64,000 nucleotides of DNA from Streptomyces novaecaesareae (GTDB taxonomy: Bacteria > Actinomycetota > Actinomycetes > Streptomycetales > Streptomycetaceae), in assembly GCF_000716875.1 (NCBI RefSeq), contig NZ_JNWQ01000003.1:62001-126000 (forward strand), in the 5' to 3' direction. Shown one piece after another: positions 1 through 9,333 of the stretch. Every line of letters starts with the position of its first letter. Within the stretch, counting starts at the first letter, position 1. The notes beneath the pieces are model-generated. The model was given only the letters and a program-made list of their open reading frames with translations, ran no database searches and had not been told where the DNA came from. Both the position numbers and the translations under genes were made by a program.

Positions 1-56
1 TGTCCGGTGATTTTCCCGCCCGCAGGTCCGGCCGGGGCGGGGTGGGTGCGGAGGTC

Positions 57-85
57 TTGTTACCGGCGGGTCGCTTCTCTATCAT
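57..85 (+). promoter_or_regulatory. Promoter of the acyl-CoA degradation operon
   Basis: A -35 like TTGTTA (57-62) and a -10 like TATCAT (80-85) are separated by exactly 17 bases, a good vegetative (HrdB-type) promoter. The expected transcription start near 91-92 falls on the inverted repeat at 91-113, so a repressor bound there would block initiation. The downstream gene begins at 134. Confidence 0.65.
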
Positions 86-90
86 CCCGA

Positions 91-113
91 GTGTTACAGC
101 TTTACTGTCACAC
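91..113. promoter_or_regulatory. Inverted repeat, candidate operator at the +1 of the operon
   Basis: GTGTTACAG (91-99) and CTGTCACAC (105-113) form an inverted repeat with 8 of 9 positions matching around a 5-base centre. The right half read on the other strand is GTGTGACAG, which occurs again at 6906-6914 beside the operator of the MerR gene at 6113-6862. That regulator is therefore the best candidate to bind here (inference). Confidence 0.5.
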
Positions 114-133
114 CCTGAAGGGTTCTGCGGCCA

Positions 134-1414
134 GTGCGTGACGCAACAGGTGTACCGGGCACCGGCGGCCCGTTGGCGGGTGTGCGGGTGGTGGAGCTGG
201 CCGGGATCGGGCCGGGGCCGTTCGCGGCGATGCTGCTGGGGGACCTCGGAGCGGACGTGGTGCGGGTGGACCGGCCGGAGCCGTCACCGCTCGGCACGGA
301 TCCGGCCCACGACCTCACCAACCGCAACAAGCGCTCGGTGCTGATCGACCTGAAGTCGCCCGAGGGGCCCGGGCAGGTGCTGGACCTGGTCGAGCGGGCG
401 GACCTGCTGATCGAGGGCTACCGGCCGGGCGTCGCGGAACGGCTCGGCGTCGGCCCGCAGGCCTGCCTGGCGCGCAACCCGGCACTGGTGTACGGGCGGA
501 TGACCGGATGGGGGCAGCACGGCCCGAGAGCCGCCACCGCCGGGCACGACCTCGGGTACGCGGCGGTCGCCGGGGTGCTGGGGATGGTGGCCGCGCCGGG
601 CGGTGCCGACGAGGCGCCCGGGATCCCCGCCAACCTGCTGGGCGACTACGCGGGCGGGTCGCTCTACCTGGTCGTCGGCCTGCTCGCCGGGCTCCACCAC
701 GCCCGGGCCACCGGCACCGGCCAGGTCGTGGACGCGGCGATCGTGGACGGCGCCGCGCACCTCGGCAGCATGCTGTGGGGCCTGCTCGCGGCCGGCCACT
801 GGCAGGACCGCCGGGGCGTCAACCTGCTCGACGGCGGCGCGCCGTTCTACGCCGTCTACCGGGCGGCCGACGGCGGGCACCTGGCCGTCGGCGCACTGGA
901 ACCGCGCTTCTACGCCGAGTTCGCCCGCCTGCTGGACCTGGGCCCGGACGCGCCCGGCCAGTACGACCTCGCCCGCTGGCCCGAACTGCGCGCCCGGATC
1001 GCCGCCCGCTTCGCCACCCGGACCAGGACCGAGTGGGAGGCCGTCTTCGCCGGCTCCGACGCCTGTGTGGAACCGGTGCTGACGATGCGTCAGGCCGCTG
1101 CGGACGGACACCTGGCCGCGCGCGGGACGTACGTCCAGGCGGACGGCGTCACCCAACCCGCCCCGGCTCCACGCTTCTCCGCCACCCCCGGCGCGCTGCG
1201 CCGCCCACCGGCCCGGCCGGGCGCCGACACCGCCGAGGTGGCCCGGGACTGGGGCGTGCCGTCCCTCGGCTCCTCCGGCTCCTCCGGCTCCTCCGGCCCC
1301 GACGTGTCCGGCCCCTCCGGCCCCGACGTGTCCGGCCCCTCCGGCCCCGACGTGTCCGGCCCCTCCGGCCCTGACTCCTCCGGCCCCGACTCCGCAGCAG
1401 AACAAGGAGAGTAG
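134..1414 (+). CDS. CaiB/BaiF-family CoA transferase (alpha-methylacyl-CoA racemase-like)
   Basis: Class III CoA transferase/racemase fold of 426 residues. The family N-terminus (PLAGVRVVELAGIGPGPFAAMLLGDLGADVVRV) is recognisable from about residue 14, and the family's conserved aspartate sits in NLLGDYAGGS near residue 170. The role is either transfer of CoA between acids or racemisation of 2-methyl-branched acyl-CoAs; the downstream beta-oxidation genes favour branched acyl-CoA degradation in the cytoplasm. The start is GTG at 134, with only a distant AAGGG upstream. The last 45 residues are a low-complexity Ser-Gly-Pro-Asp tail encoded by tandem DNA repeats and probably lie outside the fold. 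The next gene starts two bases after the stop, so the two are co-transcribed. Confidence 0.85.
   Translation: MRDATGVPGTGGPLAGVRVVELAGIGPGPFAAMLLGDLGADVVRVDRPEPSPLGTDPAHDLTNRNKRSVLIDLKSPEGPGQVLDLVERADLLIEGYRPGVAERLGVGPQACLARNPALVYGRMTGWGQHGPRAATAGHDLGYAAVAGVLGMVAAPGGADEAPGIPANLLGDYAGGSLYLVVGLLAGLHHARATGTGQVVDAAIVDGAAHLGSMLWGLLAAGHWQDRRGVNLLDGGAPFYAVYRAADGGHLAVGALEPRFYAEFARLLDLGPDAPGQYDLARWPELRARIAARFATRTRTEWEAVFAGSDACVEPVLTMRQAAADGHLAARGTYVQADGVTQPAPAPRFSATPGALRRPPARPGADTAEVARDWGVPSLGSSGSSGSSGPDVSGPSGPDVSGPSGPDVSGPSGPDSSGPDSAAEQGE
1271..1372. repeat. In-frame tandem repeats in the CaiB 3' end
   Basis: Three copies of a 9-base unit (tcctccggc) from about 1271 lead into three copies of a 24-base unit beginning gacgtgtccggcccc at 1301, 1325 and 1349. 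Both periods are multiples of three, so copy-number change would lengthen or shorten the Ser-Gly-Pro tail without a frameshift. Confidence 0.8.
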
Positions 1415-1416
1415 CG

Positions 1417-2608
<1,192 letters not shown>

Positions 2609-2681
2609 TCCGTCGGGTCCGACGCCAAGCCTCCCCGCCAAGTTCGACGCCAAGCCCCCCGCCCCGAAAGGCACTCCCATC

Positions 2682-3896
2682 GTGACCACCGAAGCGTACG
2701 TCTACGACGCGATCCGCACCCCGCGCGGCCGGGGCAAGGCCACCGGCTCGCTGCACGGCACCAAGCCGATCGACCTGGTCGTCGGCCTGATCCACGAAAT
2801 CCGCCGCCGCTTCCCCGAGTTGGACCCGGCCGCGATCGACGACATCGTGCTCGGCGTGGTCAGCCCGGTCGGCGACCAGGGCTCCGACATCGCCCGGATC
2901 GCCGCCGTCGCGGCCGGCCTGCCGGACACCGTGGCCGGCGTCCAGGAGAACCGCTTCTGCGCCTCCGGCCTGGAAGCCGTCAACCTGGCCGCCGCCAAGG
3001 TCCGTTCGGGCTGGGAGGACCTGGTGCTGGCCGGCGGCGTGGAGTCGATGTCCCGGGTCAAGATGGCCTCCGACGGCGGCGCCTGGTTCGCCGACCCGAT
3101 GACCGCGTACGAGACCAACTTCGCCCCGCAGGGCATCGGCGCCGACCTGATCGCCACCATCGAGGGCTTCTCCCGCACCGACGTGGACGCCTTCGCCGCC
3201 GAGTCCCAGGCCCGCGCCGCCAAGGCCCAGGCGGACGGCCTGTTCGACCGCTCGGTGGTCCCGGTGCGCGACCGCAACGGCCTGGTCGTGCTGGAGCGCG
3301 ACGAGTTCATCCGCCCCGGCACCACCGTCGAGACCCTGGCCGGCCTCAAGCCCTCGTTCGCCGCGATCGGCGAGGCCGGCGGCTTCGACGCCGTCGCCCT
3401 GCAGAAGTACCACTGGGTGGAGGCCATCGACCACGTCCACCACGCGGGCAACTCCTCCGGCATCGTGGACGGCGCCGCGCTGGTCGCCATCGGCAACCGC
3501 GAGGTCGGCGAGCGGTACGGGCTGCGCCCGCGCGCCCGGATCGTCTCCGCCGCCGTTTCCGGCTCCGAGCCGACCATCATGCTCACCGGCCCCGCCCCGG
3601 CCACCCGCAAGGCGCTCGCCAAGGCCGGGCTCACCGCCGCCGACATCGACCTCGTCGAGATCAACGAGGCCTTCGCCGCCGTCGCACTCCGCTTCATCCG
3701 CGAACTCGGCTTCCGCGCCGACCAGGTGAACGTCAACGGCGGCGCGATCGCCCTGGGCCACCCGCTCGGCGCCACCGGCGCGATGCTGCTCGGCACCGTG
3801 ATCGACGAGCTGGAGCGGCGCGACCTGCGCTACGGCCTGATCACCCTCTGCGTGGGCGGCGGCATGGGCATCGCCACCATCGTCGAGCGCGTCTGA
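2682..3896 (+). CDS. Acetyl-CoA C-acyltransferase (thiolase)
   Basis: Thiolase of 404 residues that cleaves 3-ketoacyl-CoA with CoA, the last step of beta-oxidation. The nucleophilic cysteine is Cys93 in [11 protein letters not shown], the catalytic His lies in [11 protein letters not shown] (about residue 360), and the second active-site cysteine is Cys390 in [17 protein letters not shown] is the family's central motif. It resembles the FadA type that partners FadB. The start is GTG at 2682 with AAAGG about 10 bases upstream. It lies 34 bases before the FadB-like gene, which forms the two-subunit trifunctional arrangement. Confidence 0.93.
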   Translation: MTTEAYVYDAIRTPRGRGKATGSLHGTKPIDLVVGLIHEIRRRFPELDPAAIDDIVLGVVSPVGDQGSDIARIAAVAAGLPDTVAGVQENRFCASGLEAVNLAAAKVRSGWEDLVLAGGVESMSRVKMASDGGAWFADPMTAYETNFAPQGIGADLIATIEGFSRTDVDAFAAESQARAAKAQADGLFDRSVVPVRDRNGLVVLERDEFIRPGTTVETLAGLKPSFAAIGEAGGFDAVALQKYHWVEAIDHVHHAGNSSGIVDGAALVAIGNREVGERYGLRPRARIVSAAVSGSEPTIMLTGPAPATRKALAKAGLTAADIDLVEINEAFAAVALRFIRELGFRADQVNVNGGAIALGHPLGATGAMLLGTVIDELERRDLRYGLITLCVGGGMGIATIVERV

Positions 3897-3930
3897 CCCC
3901 CTCCCCGCGAATTCTGGAGACCGTGAACCC

Positions 3931-6105
3931 ATGAGCGACACCACCACCATCCGCTGGGAGCAGGACCAGGACGGCGTGGTCACCCTCGTCCTCGACGACC
4001 CCACCCAGTCCGTCAACACCATGAACGAGGCCTTCACCGCCGACTTCGAGACCGTCGTCGGGCGACTGGCCGGCCTCGCCGCCGCGAACGAGCTGCGCGG
4101 CGTCGTCGTCACCTCCGGCAAGAAGACCTTCTTCGCCGGCGGAGACCTCCGGATGCTCTCCGCCGCCCGCCCCGAGGACGCCGAGGCCGTCTTCGAGAAG
4201 TCGATGCGGATCAAGCGCGCGCTGCGCACGCTGGAGACCCTCGGCAAGCCGGTCGTCGCCGCCGTCAACGGCAGCGCGCTCGGCGGCGGTCTGGAGATCG
4301 CGCTCGCCTGCCACCACCGGGTCGCGTTGAACACCCCGGCCAGCCGGATCGGCCTGCCCGAGGTCACCCTCGGCCTGCTGCCGGGCGGCGGGGGAGTGGT
4401 TCGTACGGTGCGGCTGTTCGGCATCACCGACGCCCTGCTGAAGTTCCTGCTGCAGGGCCGCCAGTACCGCCCCGCGCAGGCCCTGGAGCACGGTCTGGTG
4501 CACGAACTGGTCGACACCCCCGAGGAGTTGACCGCCCGGGCGAGGGCCTGGATCGAGGCCAACCCGACCGCCGTCCAGCCCTGGGACGTCAAGGGGTACA
4601 AGATCCCCGGCGGCACCCCCGCGACCCCGGCCTTCGCCGCCAACCTGCCCGCCTTCCCCGCCAACCTGCGCAAGCAGCTGAACGGCGCGCCCTACCCGGC
4701 CCCGCGCAACGTCCTGGCCACCGCGGTGGAGAGCGCCCAGGTGGACGTCGACACCGCGATGGTGATCGAGGCCCGTTACTTCACCGAACTCGCCTGCGGC
4801 CAGACCAGCAAGAACATGATCCAGGCGCTGTTCTTCGACATGCAGGCGGTCAACTCCGGTGCCGGGCGCCCCAAGGGCATCGAGAAGCGGCCGGTCCGCA
4901 AGGTCGCCGTGCTCGGCGCCGGGATGATGGGCGCCGGCATCGCCTACGCCTGCGCGAAGGCCGGCATCGAGGTCGTGCTCAAGGACGTGAGCATCGAGGC
5001 CGCCCAGCGCGGAAAGGCCTACTCCGAAGGGCTGTTGGCCAAGGCCGTGGCGCGCGGCCGCTCCACCGAGGCCAAGCGCGACGAACTGCTGGCCCGGATC
5101 ACCCCCACCGCCGACGCCGCCGACCTGGCCGACTGCGACACCGTGATCGAGGCGGTCTTCGAGAACACCGAACTCAAGCACAAGGTGTTCCAGGAGATCG
5201 AGGACGTCGTCGCCCCCGACGCGCTGCTCTGCTCCAACACCTCCACCCTGCCGATCGGGCTGCTCGCCGAAGGCGTCCGGCGCACCGGCGACTTCATCGG
5301 CCTCCACTTCTTCTCGCCGGTCGACAAGATGCGGCTGGTGGAGATCATCCGCGGCCCGCAGACCGGCGACGAGGCCCTGGCCCGCGCCTTCGACCTGGTC
5401 CGGCAGATCGACAAGACCCCGATCGTGGTCAACGACTCGCGCGGCTTCTTCACCTCGCGGGTGATCGGCCAGTTCCTCAACGAGGGCGTCGCCATGGTCG
5501 GCGAGGGCATCCACCCGTCCAGCATCGAGCAGGCCGCCGCCCAGGCCGGCTACCCCGCCAAGGTGCTCTCCCTGATGGACGAGCTCACCCTCACCCTGCC
5601 GCGCAAGATCCGTGACGAGTACCGGCGCTCGGTGGAGGCCGTCGGCGGCACCTGGACGCCGCACCCGGCGGACGCGGTCATCGACCGGATGGTCGACGAG
5701 TTCGGCCGCCCGGGGCGCAGCGGCGGCGCGGGCTTCTACGAGTACGGCGAGGACGGCAAGCGCGGGCGGCTCTGGCCGGGGCTGAGCGCCTTCGGGCCCG
5801 AGGAGGCCCCCGTCCCCTTCGAGGACCTCAAGGAGCGGATGCTGTTCAGCGAGGCCCTGGACTCGGTGCGCTGCCTGGAGGAAGGCGTGCTGACCTCGGT
5901 CGCCGACGCCAACGTGGGCTCCATCCTCGGCATCGGCTTCCCGGCCTGGACCGGCGGCGTGTTCCAGTACATCAACGGGTACGAGGGCGGCCCGGCCGGC
6001 TTCGCGGCTCGCGCCCGCGAACTCGCCGCCGCGTACGGCGAGCGGTTCGCGCCGCCGGCGCTGCTGGAGCGGATCGCGGCCGAGGGGCGGACGTTCGGCG
6101 ACTGA
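3931..6105 (+). CDS. FadB/FadJ-type enoyl-CoA hydratase / 3-hydroxyacyl-CoA dehydrogenase
   Basis: Bifunctional beta-oxidation enzyme of 724 residues. The N-terminal crotonase domain (about 1-190) shows the oxyanion-hole segment FFAGGDLRML and NGSALGGGLEIALA, including a hydratase glutamate. The NAD-binding domain begins with GAGMMGAGIAYACAKAG (about residue 326), and the C-terminal 3HCDH domain includes GLHFFSPVDKMRLVEI. It converts enoyl-CoA to 3-ketoacyl-CoA, feeding the thiolase just upstream. It is the last gene of the operon and is followed at once by a bidirectional hairpin and a convergent MerR gene. The ATG at 3931 is preceded by a weak GGAGA-like site at 3914-3918. Confidence 0.92.
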   Translation: MSDTTTIRWEQDQDGVVTLVLDDPTQSVNTMNEAFTADFETVVGRLAGLAAANELRGVVVTSGKKTFFAGGDLRMLSAARPEDAEAVFEKSMRIKRALRTLETLGKPVVAAVNGSALGGGLEIALACHHRVALNTPASRIGLPEVTLGLLPGGGGVVRTVRLFGITDALLKFLLQGRQYRPAQALEHGLVHELVDTPEELTARARAWIEANPTAVQPWDVKGYKIPGGTPATPAFAANLPAFPANLRKQLNGAPYPAPRNVLATAVESAQVDVDTAMVIEARYFTELACGQTSKNMIQALFFDMQAVNSGAGRPKGIEKRPVRKVAVLGAGMMGAGIAYACAKAGIEVVLKDVSIEAAQRGKAYSEGLLAKAVARGRSTEAKRDELLARITPTADAADLADCDTVIEAVFENTELKHKVFQEIEDVVAPDALLCSNTSTLPIGLLAEGVRRTGDFIGLHFFSPVDKMRLVEIIRGPQTGDEALARAFDLVRQIDKTPIVVNDSRGFFTSRVIGQFLNEGVAMVGEGIHPSSIEQAAAQAGYPAKVLSLMDELTLTLPRKIRDEYRRSVEAVGGTWTPHPADAVIDRMVDEFGRPGRSGGAGFYEYGEDGKRGRLWPGLSAFGPEEAPVPFEDLKERMLFSEALDSVRCLEEGVLTSVADANVGSILGIGFPAWTGGVFQYINGYEGGPAGFAARARELAAAYGERFAPPALLERIAAEGRTFGD

Positions 6106-6112
6106 CGCCCCG

Positions 6113-6862
6113 TCACCCGGGTGAGGCCGTGCCCCGCACGGCCTCACCCAGCTCCTCCCGCAGGTACCGCTGGAACGCCGTGACCAGCGCCTGCGCCGCC
6201 ATCGGCTGGATGTGGTCCGTCAGCGCCTTCATCCGGGCCAGCTCCGCCGGCTCGGGCTCGCTCTCCCGGTACGGCTTCCACACCGTCTCCCGGAACAGCC
6301 GCTGCAACTCCCGTGCCGTCGCCCGGCTGTGTTCCAGAACCACCGCCCGGGCCGCCAGCAGCGTCTCCAACGGGATCGGCACGTCCAGGATCCGCACCCC
6401 CAGCGGCAGCAGGCCCGGATCCACCCGGAACACCTCCGGATCGGAGGTGCGCTCCATCGCCCCCATCGCGACGAGCCGCTCCACCTGCTCCTCCGACAGC
6501 CCGCGCCCGGCCCGCCGCTCCAGCTGCGCCCTGGTGACCTCCTCCGCCGTCTCCGGCGTCCAGGACGCCACCAGCGCCCGGTGGATCGCCAGGTCCAGCG
6601 GCGTGCTGTCCTCCGGCAGCCGGGCCAGGTACCGCTCGATCGCCGCCAGCGTCAGGCCCTGCCGCTGCAACTCCTCGATCAGCCCCAGCCGGTCCAGGTG
6701 CGCCGCCCCGTACAACCCCACCCGTCGCGGCCCCAGCTCCGGTGGGGGCAACAGCCCCTTCGTCCCGTAGAACCGCACCGTCCGCACCGTCACCCCGGCC
6801 CGCGCCGCCAACTCGTCCACCGTCAGCCGGGCCTCACCCGTCCCGGCGCCGTGCTCCCCCAT
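6113..6862 (-). CDS. MerR-family transcriptional regulator
   Basis: A 249-residue regulator with an N-terminal MerR winged-helix (LTVDELAARAGVTVRTVRFY, about residues 13-32), a dimerisation helix, and a 120-residue C-terminal effector region I cannot assign. It has no cysteine cluster, so metal sensing is unlikely. The ATG at 6862 is chosen because GGGAGG lies 6 bases upstream; the frame stays open far upstream, but that stretch is low-complexity and lacks family similarity. A near-perfect 29-base palindrome lies 20 bases upstream, implying autoregulation. Its half-site also occurs at the promoter of the acyl-CoA operon, so it may control that operon in response to an acyl-CoA (inference). 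Confidence 0.85.
   Translation of the reverse strand: MGEHGAGTGEARLTVDELAARAGVTVRTVRFYGTKGLLPPPELGPRRVGLYGAAHLDRLGLIEELQRQGLTLAAIERYLARLPEDSTPLDLAIHRALVASWTPETAEEVTRAQLERRAGRGLSEEQVERLVAMGAMERTSDPEVFRVDPGLLPLGVRILDVPIPLETLLAARAVVLEHSRATARELQRLFRETVWKPYRESEPEPAELARMKALTDHIQPMAAQALVTAFQRYLREELGEAVRGTASPG
6119..6149. terminator. Bidirectional terminator hairpin
   Basis: A perfect 14-base stem (GGGTGAGGCCGTGC and its complement) closes on a CCC loop between the convergent fadB-like and merR genes. It overlaps the last codons of merR, whose stop is at 6113, and could serve both transcripts. Confidence 0.65.
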
Positions 6863-6881
6863 CTGCTGCCTCCCGCGCTGG

Positions 6882-6910
6882 CACACTCCTGCTGTGACAG
6901 CAGCAGTGTG
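6882..6910. promoter_or_regulatory. 29-bp palindromic operator upstream of merR
   Basis: CACACTCCTGCTGT, a central G, and ACAGCAGCAGTGTG pair at 13 of 14 positions. A further GTGTGACAG overlaps its right edge (6906-6914). The position just upstream of the merR start fits autoregulation. Confidence 0.6.
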
Positions 6911-7320
6911 ACAGTGCGGCCCGTGCCGGTCCACAGCGGACTGCACGGTCGGCCCGCTGCCACCACCTGGCGGCCCCGCTCGGGGCGGCCGGTGGTGTCG
7001 CTTGGTCACGTTGGTCACGCCGGTCGCCGGGCCGCCGGGCCGCCGGTCGCCGGGCCGCCGGTCGCTGGGCCGCCGGTCGCCGGCCGGCTTGGTCGCCATG
7101 GTCGCTGGCGGGCCTCCGGGGCGCAGGCCCTCCCGCCCGTACTGCCGACGGCGCCCGGTACGCCGAAGCCCCCGCCTCCACCGGGGGTCCGGCTGGGGGC
7201 AGGGGCATCGTACGGGGATCGCCCCGGTTCCGCCTCGGGCCCCCGACCCGCCTGGGGTCTCCCGGGCCGGGTCAGGGGGCGGGCGCGGGTGGCCTCGGGC
7301 GTGGGTGGCCTCGGGGTGGG
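6911..7320. other. Gene-free spacer with short GC repeats
   Basis: About 410 bases between the oxygenase stop and the merR operator. It contains several imperfect copies of ggccgccggtcgccg (about 7019-7085). Frames are open on both strands, but only with arginine/proline-rich translations typical of non-coding high-GC DNA. I see no gene. Confidence 0.5.
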
Positions 7321-8373
7321 TCAGGCGAGGGAGGCGTGGTGGCGGCGGGTGACTTCGGGGTGGGCTCGGGTGTAGCCCTTCCACTCGTTGAGGCCGAAGT
7401 CGGCGAAGAGGGGGTTGTCCGGGTCTTCGGTGGCGCCGGGGGCGTGGTGGGCGAGCGGGAAGTCCAGCGGTGCGATGTGGGCGTCGAGGCGCGGGTTGAA
7501 GAAGAACGGGACGGAGAAGCGCTCGCGGGCGCCGGGCGGGCTGACCACGCGGTGGCTGGTGGCCTTGAGGTAGCCGTCCGTGGCCACCTCCAGCAGTTCG
7601 CCGAGGTTGACGACGAAGGCGCCGTCGAGCGGCGGGACGTCCAGGAAGGTGCCGTCCGGGCGTTCGACCTGGAGGCCGCCCACGGTGTCCTGGAGCAGCA
7701 GGGTGATGAAGCCGTAGTCCTTGTGGGCGCCCACGCCCTGGCCGGCGCCGTCCGGGGCGGTGCCGGGGTAGCGGACCAGCTTGAGGCGCAGGTGGGGGTG
7801 GCCGGCGAAGGCGTCGTCGTAGAAGTCGGGGCTGGCGCCGATCGCGGTGAGGAGTTCGTGCAGCAGTCGCCGGGCGACCGAGCCGAGGCGGTCGATCCAG
7901 CCGAGCGCGGCGGTGCGCAGCTCGGGGAGCGCCTCGGGCCACTGGTTGGGGCCCTCCAGCCACCAGTACGGGGGCTCGCCGACGCCGGGGACGTGCGGGG
8001 GCAGCTCGGCGCCGATGTCCAGCTGGTCGCGCCAGTCCTGGCTGCCGCCGGTGCGCTCGTCGCCGGTGCGGGTGTAGCCACGGTAGTGGGGGGAGTTGAG
8101 GTTGCTCACGGCGAGCCGGTCGGCTTCGGGGAGCGCGAAGAAGGCGCGCATGGCCGCCGTGAGCGCGGCGGTCTCCTCCGGGGTGACGCCGTGGCCGACG
8201 AGCTGGAAGAAGCCGACGCCGGTGGCCGCGGCGCGGAGCTCGTCGTGCAGGCGGCGGCGGTCGTCCGGGCTGCCCTCGGCGAGCGAGAGGTCGATCACCG
8301 GGAGGGCGTCCGCCGGGGTGGAGCCGGAGCCGGCTTCGGATATGGGCGTGTACTGCTGCGTCATGTGTGACAT
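7321..8373 (-). CDS. 2-oxoglutarate/Fe(II)-dependent oxygenase (isopenicillin N synthase family)
   Basis: A 350-residue non-haem iron oxygenase. The N-terminal DIOX_N-type region (LPVIDLSLAEGSPDDRRRLH, GVGFFQLVGHGV) is followed by the 2OG-FeII core. The iron ligands are His and Asp in GAHKDYGFITLLLQD and the distal His in ATSHRVVSP, and the arginine of RFSVPFFFNP would bind the 2-oxoglutarate carboxylate. The substrate is unknown; close family members act on small hydrophobic or amino-acid-derived molecules. An alternative start three codons downstream exists. A conserved leader-peptide ORF lies 141 bases upstream on the same strand, suggesting translation-linked control. Confidence 0.88.
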   Translation of the reverse strand: MSHMTQQYTPISEAGSGSTPADALPVIDLSLAEGSPDDRRRLHDELRAAATGVGFFQLVGHGVTPEETAALTAAMRAFFALPEADRLAVSNLNSPHYRGYTRTGDERTGGSQDWRDQLDIGAELPPHVPGVGEPPYWWLEGPNQWPEALPELRTAALGWIDRLGSVARRLLHELLTAIGASPDFYDDAFAGHPHLRLKLVRYPGTAPDGAGQGVGAHKDYGFITLLLQDTVGGLQVERPDGTFLDVPPLDGAFVVNLGELLEVATDGYLKATSHRVVSPPGARERFSVPFFFNPRLDAHIAPLDFPLAHHAPGATEDPDNPLFADFGLNEWKGYTRAHPEVTRRHHASLA

Positions 8374-8514
8374 CCGCTGGGTCTCGTCCCGACCGGCCCC
8401 GGTGGTCGACCGAGGGGTGGCCGGAGCAAACGCCTGGTGCGGCTGGTGCTCCGGGGGGCCGGGAGGTGGTGGCGGCCGGGTGGGGACCGCCGTTGAGGGT
8501 GGGTGGCGCGAGGT

Positions 8515-8589
8515 TCAGCCGGAGCGTCGACAGGACATGCTGGTCACGCGGAGCAGGTCCACGTGGCGGCGGCGAACAAGGATGAGCAC
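8515..8589 (-). CDS. RRHVDL-type leader peptide (24 codons)
   Basis: GTG at 8589 to TGA at 8515 encodes a 24-residue peptide containing RRRHVDLLRVTSMSC. The RRHVDLxRV..S..C pattern is that of the small actinobacterial leader peptides usually found upstream of sulfur or cysteine-related transport and metabolic genes. It is too short for ordinary gene calls. The next in-frame codon upstream leads to a stop (TAG), so the GTG is the only start. It precedes the oxygenase gene by 141 bases. The conserved cysteine near the end suggests a cysteine-sensitive attenuation device (inference). Confidence 0.7.
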   Translation of the reverse strand: MLILVRRRHVDLLRVTSMSCRRSG

Positions 8590-8685
8590 GTCACCAGCCT
8601 AAATGACCCGTTCGGCGGCGGGCGAGCCCCCTGCAGCGGAGGGTCGCCCACCACTTGTCGGTGACCTTTCAATACGTTGGCTCCA

Positions 8686-9333
8686 TCAGGCGTTGTTGAG
8701 GTACGCCAGGACGGCCAGCACCCGGCGGTTGTCGTCGTCGGAGGGTTGGAGGTCGAGCCGGACGAAGATCGACGCGGTGTGTTTGGCGACGGCCCGTTCG
8801 GTGATCACCAGCTGTTGGGCGATGGCGGCGTTGGAGCGGCCCTCCGCCATCAGCGCCAGCACCTGCCGCTCGCGCGGGGAGAGGGTGGAGACCGGCCCGG
8901 CCGAGGAGTTGTGGGTGAGCAGCCGGGTGATCACCTCCGGGTCCATCGCGGTACCGCCCTGGGCGACCCGTCGGACGGCGTCGATGAACTGGGTGCCGTC
9001 CATCACCCGGTCCTTGAGCAGGTAGCCGATCCCGCCGGTGCTGCCGGCGAGCAGCTCGCGGGCGTACAGCTGCTCCACGAACTGGGACAGCACCAGGACG
9101 GGCAGGCCCGGGTGCGCCTGGCGGGCGGCCAGCGCGGCCCGCAGCCCCTCGTCGGTGAAGCCCGGCGGCAGCCGGACGTCGACCACGGCGATGTCGGGTC
9201 GGTCGGCGGCCACCGCGGCGAGCAGTTGGTCACCGTTCTCGACCGCCGCAGTGACCTTCATGCCGTTGGCCTCCAGCAGCCGGGTCAGGCCGTCCCGGAG
9301 GAGGAAGAGGTCTTCGGCGATGACAACGCGCAC
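8686..9333 (-). CDS. NarL-family response regulator
   Basis: A 215-residue two-component response regulator. The receiver domain starts MRVVIAEDLFLLRDGL (acidic pocket Glu7-Asp8), the phosphorylated aspartate lies in AVVDVRLPP (about 52), and the Lys is in LLKDRV (about 104). The C-terminal LuxR helix-turn-helix is LSPRERQVLALMAEGRSNAAIA. It overlaps the 3' end of the histidine-kinase gene by 49 bases in another frame, which indicates translational coupling. It likely controls the divergent ABC transporter genes at 11.1-14.3 kb. Confidence 0.93.
   Translation of the reverse strand: MRVVIAEDLFLLRDGLTRLLEANGMKVTAAVENGDQLLAAVAADRPDIAVVDVRLPPGFTDEGLRAALAARQAHPGLPVLVLSQFVEQLYARELLAGSTGGIGYLLKDRVMDGTQFIDAVRRVAQGGTAMDPEVITRLLTHNSSAGPVSTLSPRERQVLALMAEGRSNAAIAQQLVITERAVAKHTASIFVRLDLQPSDDDNRRVLAVLAYLNNA

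Noticed and set aside
1271..1372. Short regularly spaced repeats considered as a CRISPR array
   Set aside because: Units are contiguous, lack spacers, and are in frame inside a gene.
3841..6147. Long minus-strand frame across the FadB-like gene
   Set aside because: Antisense shadow: Asp/Gly/His-rich without motifs, fully covered by a gene with clear crotonase and 3HCDH domains.
6863..7963. Upstream extension of the MerR frame to 7963
   Set aside because: The extra sequence is Pro/Arg-rich, overlaps the oxygenase gene on the same strand and lacks similarity; the ATG at 6862 has a well-placed ribosome site and the operator lies just upstream.
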